A stretch of DNA of 58,860 nt, from contig JAQXJU010000045.1 of the NCBI GenBank assembly GCA_029009115.1, positions 1-58,860 of the forward strand. Reading direction: 5' to 3'. The DNA comes from Bacteroidales bacterium. GTDB taxonomy: Bacteria > Bacteroidota > Bacteroidia > Bacteroidales > UBA932. The position numbers and the translations under genes are program-made. Below, piece by piece: positions 1 to 8,252 of the stretch (its first letter is position 1; the number at the start of each line of letters is the position of its first letter). The notes below the pieces were generated by a model, which was not told the DNA's origin, searched no databases, and saw only the letters and a program-made list of their open reading frames with translations.

Positions 1-1
1 T

Positions 2-262
2 GAGTTTCAGCAGATTGGAAAATATCCGGAAGATAATACAGAGGCTTTGCTCCGGACTTACATACAGAGGATGAGCAATTGCGTGTTCATATTTGCCGGA
101 AGTGACAGACATACGCTTGAGAATATGTTCAATTCCCCGGCAAAACCCTTCTACAATAGTGGGTTCAGTTCTCCAAGTTATTTTATCAAGTCCTTCAAGA
201 ACACATATGGAAAGACTCCGTCTGAGTTCCGTGCGAGTCTTAAGGACAAAAATAACGATTGA
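2..262 (+). pseudogene. Chimeric ORF tail: AAA ATPase fragment joined to AraC-type HTH tail (5' end outside window)
   Basis: The frame is open from base 2, so the gene starts before the window. The first ~53 residues (EFQQI..YPE..., EALLRTYIQ, FIFAGS.RH, MFNSPAKPFYNS) read like the Walker B and following region of the Bacteroidota ATP-binding proteins of the archaeal-ATPase type (PF01637), where the wording is DEFQQI and RPFYQS. From about base 161 the text changes abruptly to GFSSPSYFIKSFKNTYGKTP and SEFR, the last helix-turn-helix and C-terminus of an AraC-family regulator. No known family joins these two directly, so I infer a deletion or recombination scar, or an assembly join. The segment overlaps the end of the opposite-strand nuclease gene by 23 bases. 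Unlikely to make a working ATPase or regulator. Confidence 0.6.
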
Positions 263-1028
263 GCAGATAAGCAAGGCGCAGACCGGCAGTCAAGAGAGAC
301 TCCTCTACTATCGGGCGAGTTGCCTCAAGAGTAGATTCCGTTATTGAACGGTAGCCATAAGGCGTTATGTCATATATCCTGCCGCTTCGGGTGCAACATT
401 CTTGCGCCCAATCAATGAATGAGCCATCCTCTACGCCCAAATAACCAGATGTTGAGCAATCAAGTTCAGCGGCGACAACCTTTGCATCCTTCTCTCCATA
501 CAGGAATTCAGGTGTATGGTCGTAGAAACTATGACATCTCATTTCACTGCCTCTGAAAGTACAAGGCCAGTGGTTTTTCTCCGGCATCACATAACAGTGA
601 CAAGGACAATGCATGTCTCCTACGATATGTATGAGCATCCTGACATAAAGAACAAGAGTTGAATCAGAAAGGCCCAATTTTTCTCTATTAGTAAGACTAT
701 AATCAACAAATCCCAGCCCTGTCACGCAGTCTCCTCCGGCAGATATCCTCCATGATGGGTCGTACACATATTCATGATTCATCGCCATGGTATGATAACT
801 TCCGGTATAAGCATACTCTTTATCACGTCTATGAGCATCCATCCAAGAACTTTCATTGGCCAGTCCGTCAGGGAAGAGTCTGCTGATGATAATGCGGGCG
901 CCATCCGACAGATGACGCTCCGCAATCTCTACGACGGTCCTATGACCAAGCTTGCTCCATGATAACGCATTGATGTTTGAAAGCAATAGCATCAACGCCA
1001 TCAACGTATAGCACAAACATTTTCTCAT
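240..1028 (-). CDS. S1/P1-family zinc-dependent nuclease, secreted
   Basis: A 262-residue protein with an N-terminal signal peptide (~residues 1-23) ending just before Trp24. S1/P1 nucleases use the mature N-terminal Trp as a zinc ligand, followed by the GH motif; here Trp24 and Gly28-His29 fit exactly. Other family landmarks follow in order: SSWMD (~60), YH (~79), IHIVGDMH with a second His nearby (~135-145), and CHSFYD (~166-171), which supply the His and Asp ligands of the three-zinc site. Expected role: cleavage of single-stranded DNA/RNA and 3'-nucleotides in the periplasm, probably nutrient salvage. The length matches the family. It is unusually rich in cysteine. A minus promoter about 145 bases upstream suggests a monocistronic unit. 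Family sure; substrate not known. Confidence 0.88.
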   Translation of the reverse strand: MRKCLCYTLMALMLLLSNINALSWSKLGHRTVVEIAERHLSDGARIIISRLFPDGLANESSWMDAHRRDKEYAYTGSYHTMAMNHEYVYDPSWRISAGGDCVTGLGFVDYSLTNREKLGLSDSTLVLYVRMLIHIVGDMHCPCHCYVMPEKNHWPCTFRGSEMRCHSFYDHTPEFLYGEKDAKVVAAELDCSTSGYLGVEDGSFIDWAQECCTRSGRIYDITPYGYRSITESTLEATRPIVEESLLTAGLRLAYLLNRYFCP

Positions 1029-1172
1029 TTTTACAGTATGGTGCTCTTTCCTGATTGTCTTGGCCCTGTAATGCAGATAACCGAAAAATATTGAGATGCC
1101 TCAAGTAGTAAATCCTGAATGTCTCTTGCTATGTACTCTTTATTCATTTTATGCAAATTTGGAATGGTACTC

Positions 1173-1203
1173 CAAAAATACATAAATTTTTATAGGTAAC
1201 AAA
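1173..1203 (-). promoter_or_regulatory. Bacteroidota promoter for the S1/P1 nuclease gene
   Basis: Read on the minus strand: -33 element TTTG (1203-1200), a 19-base spacer, and -7 element TATTTTTG (1180-1173), a full match to the TTTG/TAnnTTTG consensus. It implies a leader of roughly 140 bases before the start at 1028. The rest of the gap 1029-1302 shows no gene; a 17-codon ORF at 1211-1264 (+) has nothing to support it. Confidence 0.55.
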
Positions 1204-1302
1204 TTAATTTATGAGTGAAGCCAAACGTCTGTCCGAAGCCAAGCAGAATCAAGACATATCTTAAATTGGCTTGCAGAAGGTTCTTCGGATTTTTCTAATA
1301 TA

Positions 1303-3312
1303 TCATTTGGTATAGGTGATTTTCACCGGAGTCATCCATTCGGAACTGTCCTCGTAGGGCATTCTGAACACGTTTCCATCGCGGTCGCAGAAGTACAGGT
1401 TCGACTGGGTGAACTTGTCGGGGTCGCCGTCTGCCCAGAAAGAGTAGAAACCGTCGTCAGCACCCCAAGGTCTGCGCATATAGGTATGGTTGGCAGGGCT
1501 GTCCTTTGTCAGGGTCAGGTCGCGAACCCAGCTACGGCCCTTGTCGGTGCTCTTCCATCTGACTACCTCACCGCCTGCTCCCCAGTAAGTCGGGCCGGGG
1601 TCAGTGGGGGCTATGATGTACCAGATGTCTCCCTCGATCCAGAGGCTGCCGCTGTCGTAGCAATGACGCGACTGAGTCACGAGGCTCTCCTCCCATTCGC
1701 TTCCTGTCCAACGTATTACATGCCACTGGCGAATCCCTCCGTTGGGCCCCGTCAGGTGATTCTTACTTGTCAGATACAGTATCACGGGATTGCCCTCGGA
1801 GTCGAAGTTGAGGTCTTTTATATAGCAGTTGTGGGTCTCGGTGGTATGCTGGTAGTCCCTGACCAGGCAGTTGGAGTCCCAGGTTGTCACAGGCACGCTG
1901 ACAGGCTTGAGGTCTGCTGTGGTCCAGGTTTGGCCCCAGTCGGTAGACTGCAGGTAATAGATGTTGGTCCTGGTGTCCACGTTACCGTTGATATGCCTGT
2001 TGAATGCGGTGCAAAGCTTGCTGCCGCAGATGTTGCTGATCTGGTAATGACCGGACTTGCTTTCGCTGCCCTCGCGTATGTTGGCAAGCTGCTTATGTTC
2101 CGACCACTCAACCCCGTCGGGAGAGGTCTGATAGAAGAGCTGACGCACGCCGTCGTAACGGGTGAAGAAGAGGAAGAAGCCTTTCTCTTTTTCGTACATC
2201 ACCTGAGGATAGGCCATTATGCTCTCATTAATCAGCTCGAAGGCCGTGATGTCATAGGGATTGACGCTGCGATAGCGTTTTCCATACCGGACATTCCCTC
2301 TTCCCGAAACAAATACCCACACATAGCCGTCCCTGTCTATCTGAACTGTAGGGTCGTCGTGCGGATCGATGACCCCCAGAGCGCCCTTGTCCATAACAAC
2401 ACGCGGCTTTTGCAGAAGGCCGGTCCTGTGGTCGTAACACCCTATCATACAGAGTAGATACTTCTTTGTTGCAGAAAGAGTCCCTCCGTAAACGAAGTAG
2501 GTCCTGTCCACGGCCGGGGCATAGATTGCCATAGGGATATGCTTCATAGTGTAGGTCCCCAGACCCCCGGAATACTTGCTGCCGTAGTCGGAGGCCGCCT
2601 GCCCGAGGTCGAACCATATTCCGCGGTAACCGTCGATAGTTGCGTTCAGCACAGAAGGTTTGCGGATGCAAGTGTTGCGGAGGGTATCAGCCTTGCCGTA
2701 AAACATATCACAGCAGTCCGCTTGGGGAAGAAACATACCCCTTACAACTATGTCAGAGGCAACGTCTTCGAGGACAATGGACTTATTTGCGACCTCCATC
2801 GACACCGCCTCTCCCCGACAGTTCGTATAATTGAGATAGTTCCCAAGAAAGCCTTTCTCAGCCACGCTTTCATTGCCCGACACCTTGAGGTCGGCGACAG
2901 CCCCGTGAATGGTCCCGCTGATTGAGGCGGTCCGGGGGAGTCCGCTCTCATACCGGGGGCCATAAACCCTTATGTCAAGGCTCTCTTCAGAGGAAATGAT
3001 CTCTCCCTCGGAGTCGATGCAATACCTTTGCACCTTCAACGTTCCTTCTGGAAGACCTGCAATCTCCTTTTCGCAGAATCCCTTCTGGACAGGGATATCG
3101 ACAATCCCCTCGTAATCACCGCTGAACGAAAGCCTTAGAAGCACAATGTCTTCCGGAATAGAGTCCCATTCGCAGACTATCCTTTCTCTCCCGCCTTGAA
3201 GAGAAATGCGGCTCCAGTCGAATTCTGCGCCTACCGGTTCCATAGGCTCAGGTTTGCAGGACAAAAGCAGAGTCCCGCATATCAGAATAGAAAGAGAAAG
3301 CTTGGCATTCAT
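1303..3312 (-). CDS. BNR-4 repeat lipoprotein (beta-propeller, sialidase-like fold)
   Basis: 669 residues. I place the start at 3312, not at the in-frame ATG further upstream, because a clean lipoprotein signal (MNAKLSLSILICGTLLLSC, lipobox Cys19) begins there and its ATG overlaps the TGA of the preceding gene (ATGA). After an N-terminal beta-rich region, the segment from about residue 230 reads DGYRGIWFDLGQ...YKYSGGLGTYTMKHIP.AIY, the hallmark of BNR-4 proteins (PF15892). Many SxDxGxxW-like turns (for example STDWGQTW and STDKGRSW) are Asp-box motifs of a propeller. BNR-4 proteins are often found in polysaccharide loci and are related in fold to ulvan lyases; the substrate here cannot be read. 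Expected at the outer membrane or cell surface. Confidence 0.82.
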   Translation of the reverse strand: MNAKLSLSILICGTLLLSCKPEPMEPVGAEFDWSRISLQGGRERIVCEWDSIPEDIVLLRLSFSGDYEGIVDIPVQKGFCEKEIAGLPEGTLKVQRYCIDSEGEIISSEESLDIRVYGPRYESGLPRTASISGTIHGAVADLKVSGNESVAEKGFLGNYLNYTNCRGEAVSMEVANKSIVLEDVASDIVVRGMFLPQADCCDMFYGKADTLRNTCIRKPSVLNATIDGYRGIWFDLGQAASDYGSKYSGGLGTYTMKHIPMAIYAPAVDRTYFVYGGTLSATKKYLLCMIGCYDHRTGLLQKPRVVMDKGALGVIDPHDDPTVQIDRDGYVWVFVSGRGNVRYGKRYRSVNPYDITAFELINESIMAYPQVMYEKEKGFFLFFTRYDGVRQLFYQTSPDGVEWSEHKQLANIREGSESKSGHYQISNICGSKLCTAFNRHINGNVDTRTNIYYLQSTDWGQTWTTADLKPVSVPVTTWDSNCLVRDYQHTTETHNCYIKDLNFDSEGNPVILYLTSKNHLTGPNGGIRQWHVIRWTGSEWEESLVTQSRHCYDSGSLWIEGDIWYIIAPTDPGPTYWGAGGEVVRWKSTDKGRSWVRDLTLTKDSPANHTYMRRPWGADDGFYSFWADGDPDKFTQSNLYFCDRDGNVFRMPYEDSSEWMTPVKITYTK

Positions 3313-4358
3313 AGTTTTTTGCGGGCTAAAGTGAATGAAATTGCGTCCGAGAAGGAATCGAAAACTCCCCCTCTGGGGCAGAAGCGCAAGGCGCTGCTGG
3401 CAGCGTATGTTTCCAGAGTCTTGCCGTCCGCTCCCACCGAGGCGTCGCTGCATCGAAGCCTGAAATCAAGAACCCCCTTCGCTATATCTTCGTTGCCGAG
3501 CACTATCCTCTCATCGATATTCACAGCTTTCTTGATTGAAGGGAAGGCATAATCGGTCAGGGTCTTCCAGTCTCCGGAGGCATCGCAGTATTCAGTAGTC
3601 CAGTATTTGGGGACAGAAGTCACGTTGGTCTTGATAGCAAGGCGTACAAGAACCGTATCCTGGGCGGCGGCACCCTCCAGAGGAACGCTGAAGGCAAGGT
3701 TGTCATCGAGCCAGGTAGGTTTCACGGCCCAGTGGCCGGCAAGGTCGGAGCTGATGATGAAGGTCCTTGCCACATCGGCCGTAGAGTTCCCGATGTTCCA
3801 TTTTGCCACAGCCTTGCTCCCCGAAGGCTTGTCAGCCGGGATGTAGCCCTCTTCAGTCCAGCAGAAGCCTTTACTGGCGTTCCAGGTAGTCATAAAATCA
3901 TTGTTGCCCACAGTCCACCACGCGAGAATCGTCTCTTTCACGTCGGAGGGAGTGTCTCCGGGTTCCTGAGGTTGATCCACGGGTGGGACGTAATCCGACA
4001 TCTGGCAGATTCCGACTGTTGCGGATTCCTTGCGGGAGGAAAAGACGATGCTGCCTTTGCGGGCAGTGATTCCGCCGTTTTCGAGTGCGGTGACATAAAC
4101 GGTCTTTTTGACCGAAGCCTTCCCCCGAGAGGGTGTGAGTATTATCCAGGGATCAGATGCAACGGCCTCCCAGGAATCTCCGCAACTGATTGTCAGGTAG
4201 CGGGACTCTCCCGGTTTTGCGTCCAGAAACAGGGAGTCGGTTCTCTCTCCTTCGAGGATAATCTCTGGGCTGACAATTTCCTCCCGGGGGCCTTCGCAGC
4301 TCCCGAGAGCAAGACAGACATACAATGCCGCTGTGGCGAATGCTCCTTTTCTGCTCAT
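3309..4358 (-). CDS. BACON-domain lipoprotein
   Basis: 349 residues with a lipobox signal (LALGSC, Cys21). Residues ~45-120 have the BACON pattern: SxxxLxI.C...WEA...DPWI.LTPSRG, an NGG..RKGSIVFSS strand, and a closing strand (VGICQMS). BACON domains are Bacteroidota surface modules thought to help glycan binding or act as spacers. A Pro/Gly-rich linker (PPVDQPQEPGDTP) leads to a ~200-residue C-terminal part that I do not recognise; its composition suggests a beta-sandwich. Its stop overlaps the start of the BNR-4 gene by four bases, so the two are probably translationally coupled and may act on the same ligand. Family of the N-terminal domain fairly sure; function unknown. Confidence 0.75.
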   Translation of the reverse strand: MSRKGAFATAALYVCLALGSCEGPREEIVSPEIILEGERTDSLFLDAKPGESRYLTISCGDSWEAVASDPWIILTPSRGKASVKKTVYVTALENGGITARKGSIVFSSRKESATVGICQMSDYVPPVDQPQEPGDTPSDVKETILAWWTVGNNDFMTTWNASKGFCWTEEGYIPADKPSGSKAVAKWNIGNSTADVARTFIISSDLAGHWAVKPTWLDDNLAFSVPLEGAAAQDTVLVRLAIKTNVTSVPKYWTTEYCDASGDWKTLTDYAFPSIKKAVNIDERIVLGNEDIAKGVLDFRLRCSDASVGADGKTLETYAASSALRFCPRGGVFDSFSDAISFTLARKKL

Positions 4359-4387
4359 ATTTTTCAGATATATCTCCCTGATTCCAA

Positions 4388-4418
4388 ATCCCGTCCAAGG
4401 GTCAACCTCGGACGGGAT
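4388..4418 (-). terminator. Strong intergenic hairpin between oxidoreductase and BACON genes
   Basis: Inverted repeat ATCCCGTCC (4388-4396) with GGACGGGAT (4410-4418), extended inwards by three more pairs after one mismatch, leaving a five-base loop. In the direction of transcription (minus) no T-run follows, so it may be a processing or stability element between the two genes and not a full Rho-independent terminator. No convincing promoter is visible between it and the BACON gene. Confidence 0.45.
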
Positions 4419-4449
4419 CAGGATACCGATATTTTTTCAGTTCTCAGCC

Positions 4450-5883
4450 TCAGATTTTGACTTCCGCCTTCTTGCCGCTGAGACGTGACTTCTCGCACAT
4501 AAAGCCGATGATGTGGCTTTCTACCGAAGCCTCGATGTTGCTGGTAAGGCGGGTAGGATCCTCGTAGGCAATAGCTTCGACAAAGTCACGGAACAGGGCG
4601 AGGTCGCCGCCGCCGTGGCCGGCTCCCTTGTATTCGGGAACCTCCTCGACATCCATATTCCAGATTTTACCCTTGCGGGAGATGAAGTCGGTCACTACGA
4701 ATTCCTTCATATCGCCTTCGATATAACCCTTGGTTCCCATAATCCTCGTGCGACGGCCTCCCCAGGGGGTGAATGCCTCCATAGAGAACGAAGCCGTCAC
4801 TCCGTCTTCGAATTCGAGAGTGGTCACGTAGTGGTCGGGCTGGTCGTTGTCGCAGTGGAATACGCAGCGCCCGTAATCGGTAGTCTTGAGTTTTGCGACA
4901 ACCTCTTCGACACTTGCTTTTCCGTCGAGGTCGAGTACGCTGCGCCTCTGCTTGAGCTTTCCATACAGGCGGACTGCGTCGAAGGGGCAGCTGTCGGCGT
5001 GAGGACATCCGTCAGTGCAGCGCATAGGGGCTCCTTCGGGCGCATTGGCTGCCTTGAAGTAGTACAGCGAGCCTTCTGCGGCTACCCTCTTGCAGGGCTT
5101 GTCGAGTATCCAGCGTATGATGTCGAGGTCGTGGCAAGACTTGGCAAGGATGATAGGGGTCGTAGCCTTTGAACTGTGCCAGTTGCCGCGTACATAGGAA
5201 TGCGCCATATGAGTGGCCTCGATGGGCTCGAGATGCTGGATGCTCACGACGTCACCGATGAGGCCGCTGCGGACAACCTCCCTGAGAGCGATGAAATAGG
5301 GAGCATAGCGGAGAACGTGGCATACTGCAACTATCCTGTTGTATTTGCGGCTCTGGGCAAGAATGTTGCGGCATTCCTTCTCGGTCTGGGCGATGGGCTT
5401 TTCGAGCAGAACGTGGTAGCCCTTGGCGAGGGCCAGCATACAGGCTTCGTAGTGAAGGTCGTCAGGAAGCGAGATGACCATTGCATCAGCCAGTTTAGGC
5501 GCGGCCATAATCTCGTGGTAGTCGCCGAACCTGTTCTCTTGGGGAACATTGTGGGCATCGGCCATTTTCTTCAGACGGAATTCGTTGATGTCTGAAACAC
5601 CGACTATTTTGGCATTTTCGGGGAAGCGCTTTGCGTATCTCGAGTAAACGTTTCCTCTGTTGCCGGCACCTACCACAACATAGCTTATCTGCTTGTCGGT
5701 CTGTGCCTTGAGTGAGCGGATGGGAAACTTGATACCTTTCAGGGGCTCATAATCACCTGCTGCGAACAGGCTTTCTGCCGTCGAAGGGGAGTTGGAAGCG
5801 AAAGCTTCAAAGTTCAGACCTCCGAGGGTCGTTCCGGCTGCGAGAAGACCGCAGTTGCGAAGGAAATCTCTTCTTGATGACAT
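4450..5883 (-). CDS. Gfo/Idh/MocA-family oxidoreductase with Tat-type signal
   Basis: 477 residues from the ATG at 5883 (a TTG four codons further up is also in frame; I prefer the ATG because it puts the twin-arginine signal SRRDFLR at residues 3-9). After a linker, a Rossmann motif VVVGAGNRG (~70-78) starts the NAD(P)-binding domain, the family signature EKP follows at ~165, and the C-terminal substrate domain runs on from ~190 with a Cys-rich insert (CTDGCPHADSC, ~300). Twin-arginine export of a folded, cofactor-loaded sugar oxidoreductase is common in Bacteroidota glycan loci. Substrate unknown. A weak minus -7-like box (TATCTTGG, 5920-5913) lies upstream. It may form one transcription unit with the BACON and BNR-4 genes, though a hairpin separates them. 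Confidence 0.85.
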   Translation of the reverse strand: MSSRRDFLRNCGLLAAGTTLGGLNFEAFASNSPSTAESLFAAGDYEPLKGIKFPIRSLKAQTDKQISYVVVGAGNRGNVYSRYAKRFPENAKIVGVSDINEFRLKKMADAHNVPQENRFGDYHEIMAAPKLADAMVISLPDDLHYEACMLALAKGYHVLLEKPIAQTEKECRNILAQSRKYNRIVAVCHVLRYAPYFIALREVVRSGLIGDVVSIQHLEPIEATHMAHSYVRGNWHSSKATTPIILAKSCHDLDIIRWILDKPCKRVAAEGSLYYFKAANAPEGAPMRCTDGCPHADSCPFDAVRLYGKLKQRRSVLDLDGKASVEEVVAKLKTTDYGRCVFHCDNDQPDHYVTTLEFEDGVTASFSMEAFTPWGGRRTRIMGTKGYIEGDMKEFVVTDFISRKGKIWNMDVEEVPEYKGAGHGGGDLALFRDFVEAIAYEDPTRLTSNIEASVESHIIGFMCEKSRLSGKKAEVKI

Positions 5884-5934
5884 ACTTGAAAACAAATTGG
5901 TTGATTAGCTCCCCAAGATAGCAATTTTTTGTGT

Positions 5935-5942
5935 TACCTTTG
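5935..5942 (+). promoter_or_regulatory. -7 box (TACCTTTG) of the folD promoter
   Basis: A full TAnnTTTG match preceded by a T-tract. It ends only five bases before the folD ATG, so the transcript would be leaderless or nearly so. No TTG at the usual -33 distance is seen. Confidence 0.5.
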
Positions 5943-5947
5943 TCATT

Positions 5948-6817
5948 ATGAGCCAAATAATAGATGGAAAACTGCTTTCTCAGAACCTCAAGGAGGAAAT
6001 GAGAGACTCAATGCCCTCTCTGAAGGAGCGTTACGGGCGTGTTCCCTGCCTTGCTGTCATAATAGTCGGAGACAATCCGGCGAGCCGTTCCTATGTGCGC
6101 GGGAAAATCAAAGCCGCAGCCTTCGTAGGGATGGACAGCCGTCTGGTAGAGTTGCCCGAGACTGTATCCGAGCGCGAACTCCTTGAAGTGATAGATTCGC
6201 TGAACGGCGATTGCGCGGTAGATGGCATCCTTGTCCAGCTTCCCCTTCCCGCTCATATCAGCGAGGATAGAATCATAGATGCCATAGACATACGCAAGGA
6301 CGTTGACGGATTCCATCCGCAGAATGTGGCGAATCTCTGGCTGTCGCGCCCCTGCACCGTGCCCTGCACCCCCAAGGGAATAATGGCGATGATAGAGTCC
6401 ACCGGAGTTCCGATCCCGGGAAAGAAAGCTGTGATCGTGGGCCGCAGCAACATTGTCGGCAAGCCAGTTGCCAAGCTCCTTCTCGATAGGAACGCCACGG
6501 TAACCATAGCCCATTCCCGCACGGCAGACCTTGCCCAAGTATGCCGCGAGGCCGACATCCTTGTAGCCGCAGTCGGGCGTGCGGAGATGATAAGCGGAGA
6601 TATGGTCAAAGCCGGAGCGATAGTCATCGATGTGGGGATCAACCGTATCGCCCTGCCTGACGGAAGTTCGAGACTCGTCGGCGACGTCGATTTCGAGTCG
6701 GCCTCCAAGGTCGCCGGCTATATAACCCCAGTCCCCGGCGGAGTCGGTCCTATGACCATTACTATGTTGATGGCCAATACCATCGAATGCTTCCTCAGGT
6801 TCTCGGGCGCCTGCTGA
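5948..6817 (+). CDS. folD: Bifunctional methylene-THF dehydrogenase / methenyl-THF cyclohydrolase
   Basis: 289 residues, the normal FolD length. It interconverts 5,10-methylene-, methenyl- and 10-formyl-tetrahydrofolate with NADP+. The catalytic pair Tyr49...Lys53 lies in SRSYVRGK; the second signature is VVGRSNIVGKPVA (~157-169), the NADP-binding turn; PVPGGVGPMT near the C-terminus closes the family pattern. It makes the 10-formyl-THF used by PurH in the purine operon downstream. It is divergent from the Gfo/Idh/MocA gene and its end overlaps the opposite-strand symporter gene by 23 bases. Start fixed by the promoter box just upstream and the family N-terminus (IIDGK). Confidence 0.96.
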   Translation: MSQIIDGKLLSQNLKEEMRDSMPSLKERYGRVPCLAVIIVGDNPASRSYVRGKIKAAAFVGMDSRLVELPETVSERELLEVIDSLNGDCAVDGILVQLPLPAHISEDRIIDAIDIRKDVDGFHPQNVANLWLSRPCTVPCTPKGIMAMIESTGVPIPGKKAVIVGRSNIVGKPVAKLLLDRNATVTIAHSRTADLAQVCREADILVAAVGRAEMISGDMVKAGAIVIDVGINRIALPDGSSRLVGDVDFESASKVAGYITPVPGGVGPMTITMLMANTIECFLRFSGAC

Positions 6818-8252
6818 CAATCAGCAGACCAAGCATCGTGACGGCAGCGTTTACGAGCAAAACTTCGAATCCCATCTGATACCCTCCGAACCAGCGCTCG
6901 CTGTTGTGGTCGAGGATGAAGGTAATCACGGGTGCGGCAACGCATACCGCAGGAAGGAGTTTTCTTGAGGGTTCGAGCCTCGATGTCATCCCGAAGATGA
7001 ACATCCCGAGCAGCGGCCCGTAGGTATATCCTGCAATGGTATAGACTGCATCTATCACGCTGCTCCCTTTAAGGGCCGAGAAGCCGAATATCGCCAGCCC
7101 CATAGCCACGGCTACTCCCGAATGTACTCTTTTGCAGATGCGGTCCAGGCCTTCGGTGCCGTACTTCCGGTCAGCCCTCAGAAGGTCGAGAGTCACGGAA
7201 GAAGTCAGCGACGTAAGGGCCGAACCTGCGCTGCTGAATCCGGCGGCGGTAAGACCCAGGATGAAGAGAACCCCCACTCCCGCTCCCATATACTGTGTGG
7301 CTATGGTGGGGAACAGATTGTCGGGCCCGTCGATAGTGATTCCGCAGCTGTTTCTGAAACTCAGAAGCAGTATTCCGAGAGCAAGGAAAAGCAGATTCAC
7401 CGGAACGAAGGCCACTCCGTAGGACATCACGTTCCTGCGGGCTTCCCTGAGGTTGCGGCAAGAGAGATTCTTCTGCATCATATCCTGGTCAAGCCCCGTC
7501 ATTGCCACCACGGTAAAGGCACCGGCGAGGAACTGCTTCCAGAAGTAACGCCTGTCAAGAGGGTCGTCGAAGAACCATATCCTCGAGTCCGGGCTGGATA
7601 CGACAGTCCTTACGAGCCCTCCGAAATCAAGCCCGAGGCTCCCAGCGATCCAGCAAAGGCAAAGGACGACTGCTCCTATCATAGCCAGAGTCTGGAGCAT
7701 ATCTACCCATACAAGGGTCTTGACCCCTCCCCGGCGGCTGTATCCCCATACCACAAGCATAGTAACTGCGGCGTTGACGGCAAAGGGAATCCCCAGAGGA
7801 TCGAAGAGGAAGAGTTGCAGCACAGAGGCGGTAAGGAACATCCTCACCCCGCAGCCAAGGAATTTGGAAACCACGAAGAACAGGGCCCCGGTCTTACGGC
7901 CCACGGTGCCGAAACGGTCTTCGAGATATGCGTAGATGGTGGTCAGATTGTACCGGTAATACAGAGGCAGAAGGACATATGCAACAACTGCATAGCCTGC
8001 AATGAAGCCCAGAACCATCTGCATATATGAGAACTGCGAGGCTTCGACCATTCCCGGGACCGAGACGAAGGTCACTCCCGAGATTGAAGAGCCTATCATC
8101 GAGATGGCAACCACCCACCAGGGCGACTGCCTGCCTCCGTCGAAGAAAACGCTTGACAGGGGAGAGTTGCGTCTCCTTCCGCTCAGGGCACTGACAACAA
8201 ACAGGATGACGAAGTAGAGGGCTATTACCGCAAGAACTGCTTCTGCTTTCAT
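6795..8252 (-). CDS. Sodium:solute symporter (SSF family)
   Basis: 485 residues, almost wholly hydrophobic, with about 13 predicted membrane spans. Family marks: GRRRNSPLSSVFFDGGRQSPWWV at the first loop (the GGR.S.WWV pattern), SMIGSSISGVTFVSVPG in TM2, and GVKTLVWVDMLQT in the middle (the SGGMKAVVWTDVLQ region of SSF members). It should carry an organic solute across the inner membrane with sodium; the closest types by look are the sialic acid or sugar/vitamin SSF groups, but the substrate cannot be assigned. Last gene of the minus operon; its ATG overlaps the rsmE stop by one base (TGATG). Confidence 0.88.
   Translation of the reverse strand: MKAEAVLAVIALYFVILFVVSALSGRRRNSPLSSVFFDGGRQSPWWVVAISMIGSSISGVTFVSVPGMVEASQFSYMQMVLGFIAGYAVVAYVLLPLYYRYNLTTIYAYLEDRFGTVGRKTGALFFVVSKFLGCGVRMFLTASVLQLFLFDPLGIPFAVNAAVTMLVVWGYSRRGGVKTLVWVDMLQTLAMIGAVVLCLCWIAGSLGLDFGGLVRTVVSSPDSRIWFFDDPLDRRYFWKQFLAGAFTVVAMTGLDQDMMQKNLSCRNLREARRNVMSYGVAFVPVNLLFLALGILLLSFRNSCGITIDGPDNLFPTIATQYMGAGVGVLFILGLTAAGFSSAGSALTSLTSSVTLDLLRADRKYGTEGLDRICKRVHSGVAVAMGLAIFGFSALKGSSVIDAVYTIAGYTYGPLLGMFIFGMTSRLEPSRKLLPAVCVAAPVITFILDHNSERWFGGYQMGFEVLLVNAAVTMLGLLIVSRRPRT

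Noticed and set aside
1211..1264. 17-codon plus-strand ORF in the 1029-1302 gap
   Set aside because: Too short, with no promoter, no conserved sequence and no supporting context.
1486..2457. 323-codon ORF on the plus strand
   Set aside because: It is wholly antisense to the BNR-4 lipoprotein gene, lacks a recognisable motif, and reflects the high third-base GC of the real gene.
3313..3453. Longer N-terminus for the BNR-4 lipoprotein
   Set aside because: It overlaps the BACON gene, and the lipoprotein signal begins only at 3312.
7122..8030. 302-codon ORF on the plus strand
   Set aside because: Antisense shadow of the sodium:solute symporter; composition is low-quality and no domain is visible.
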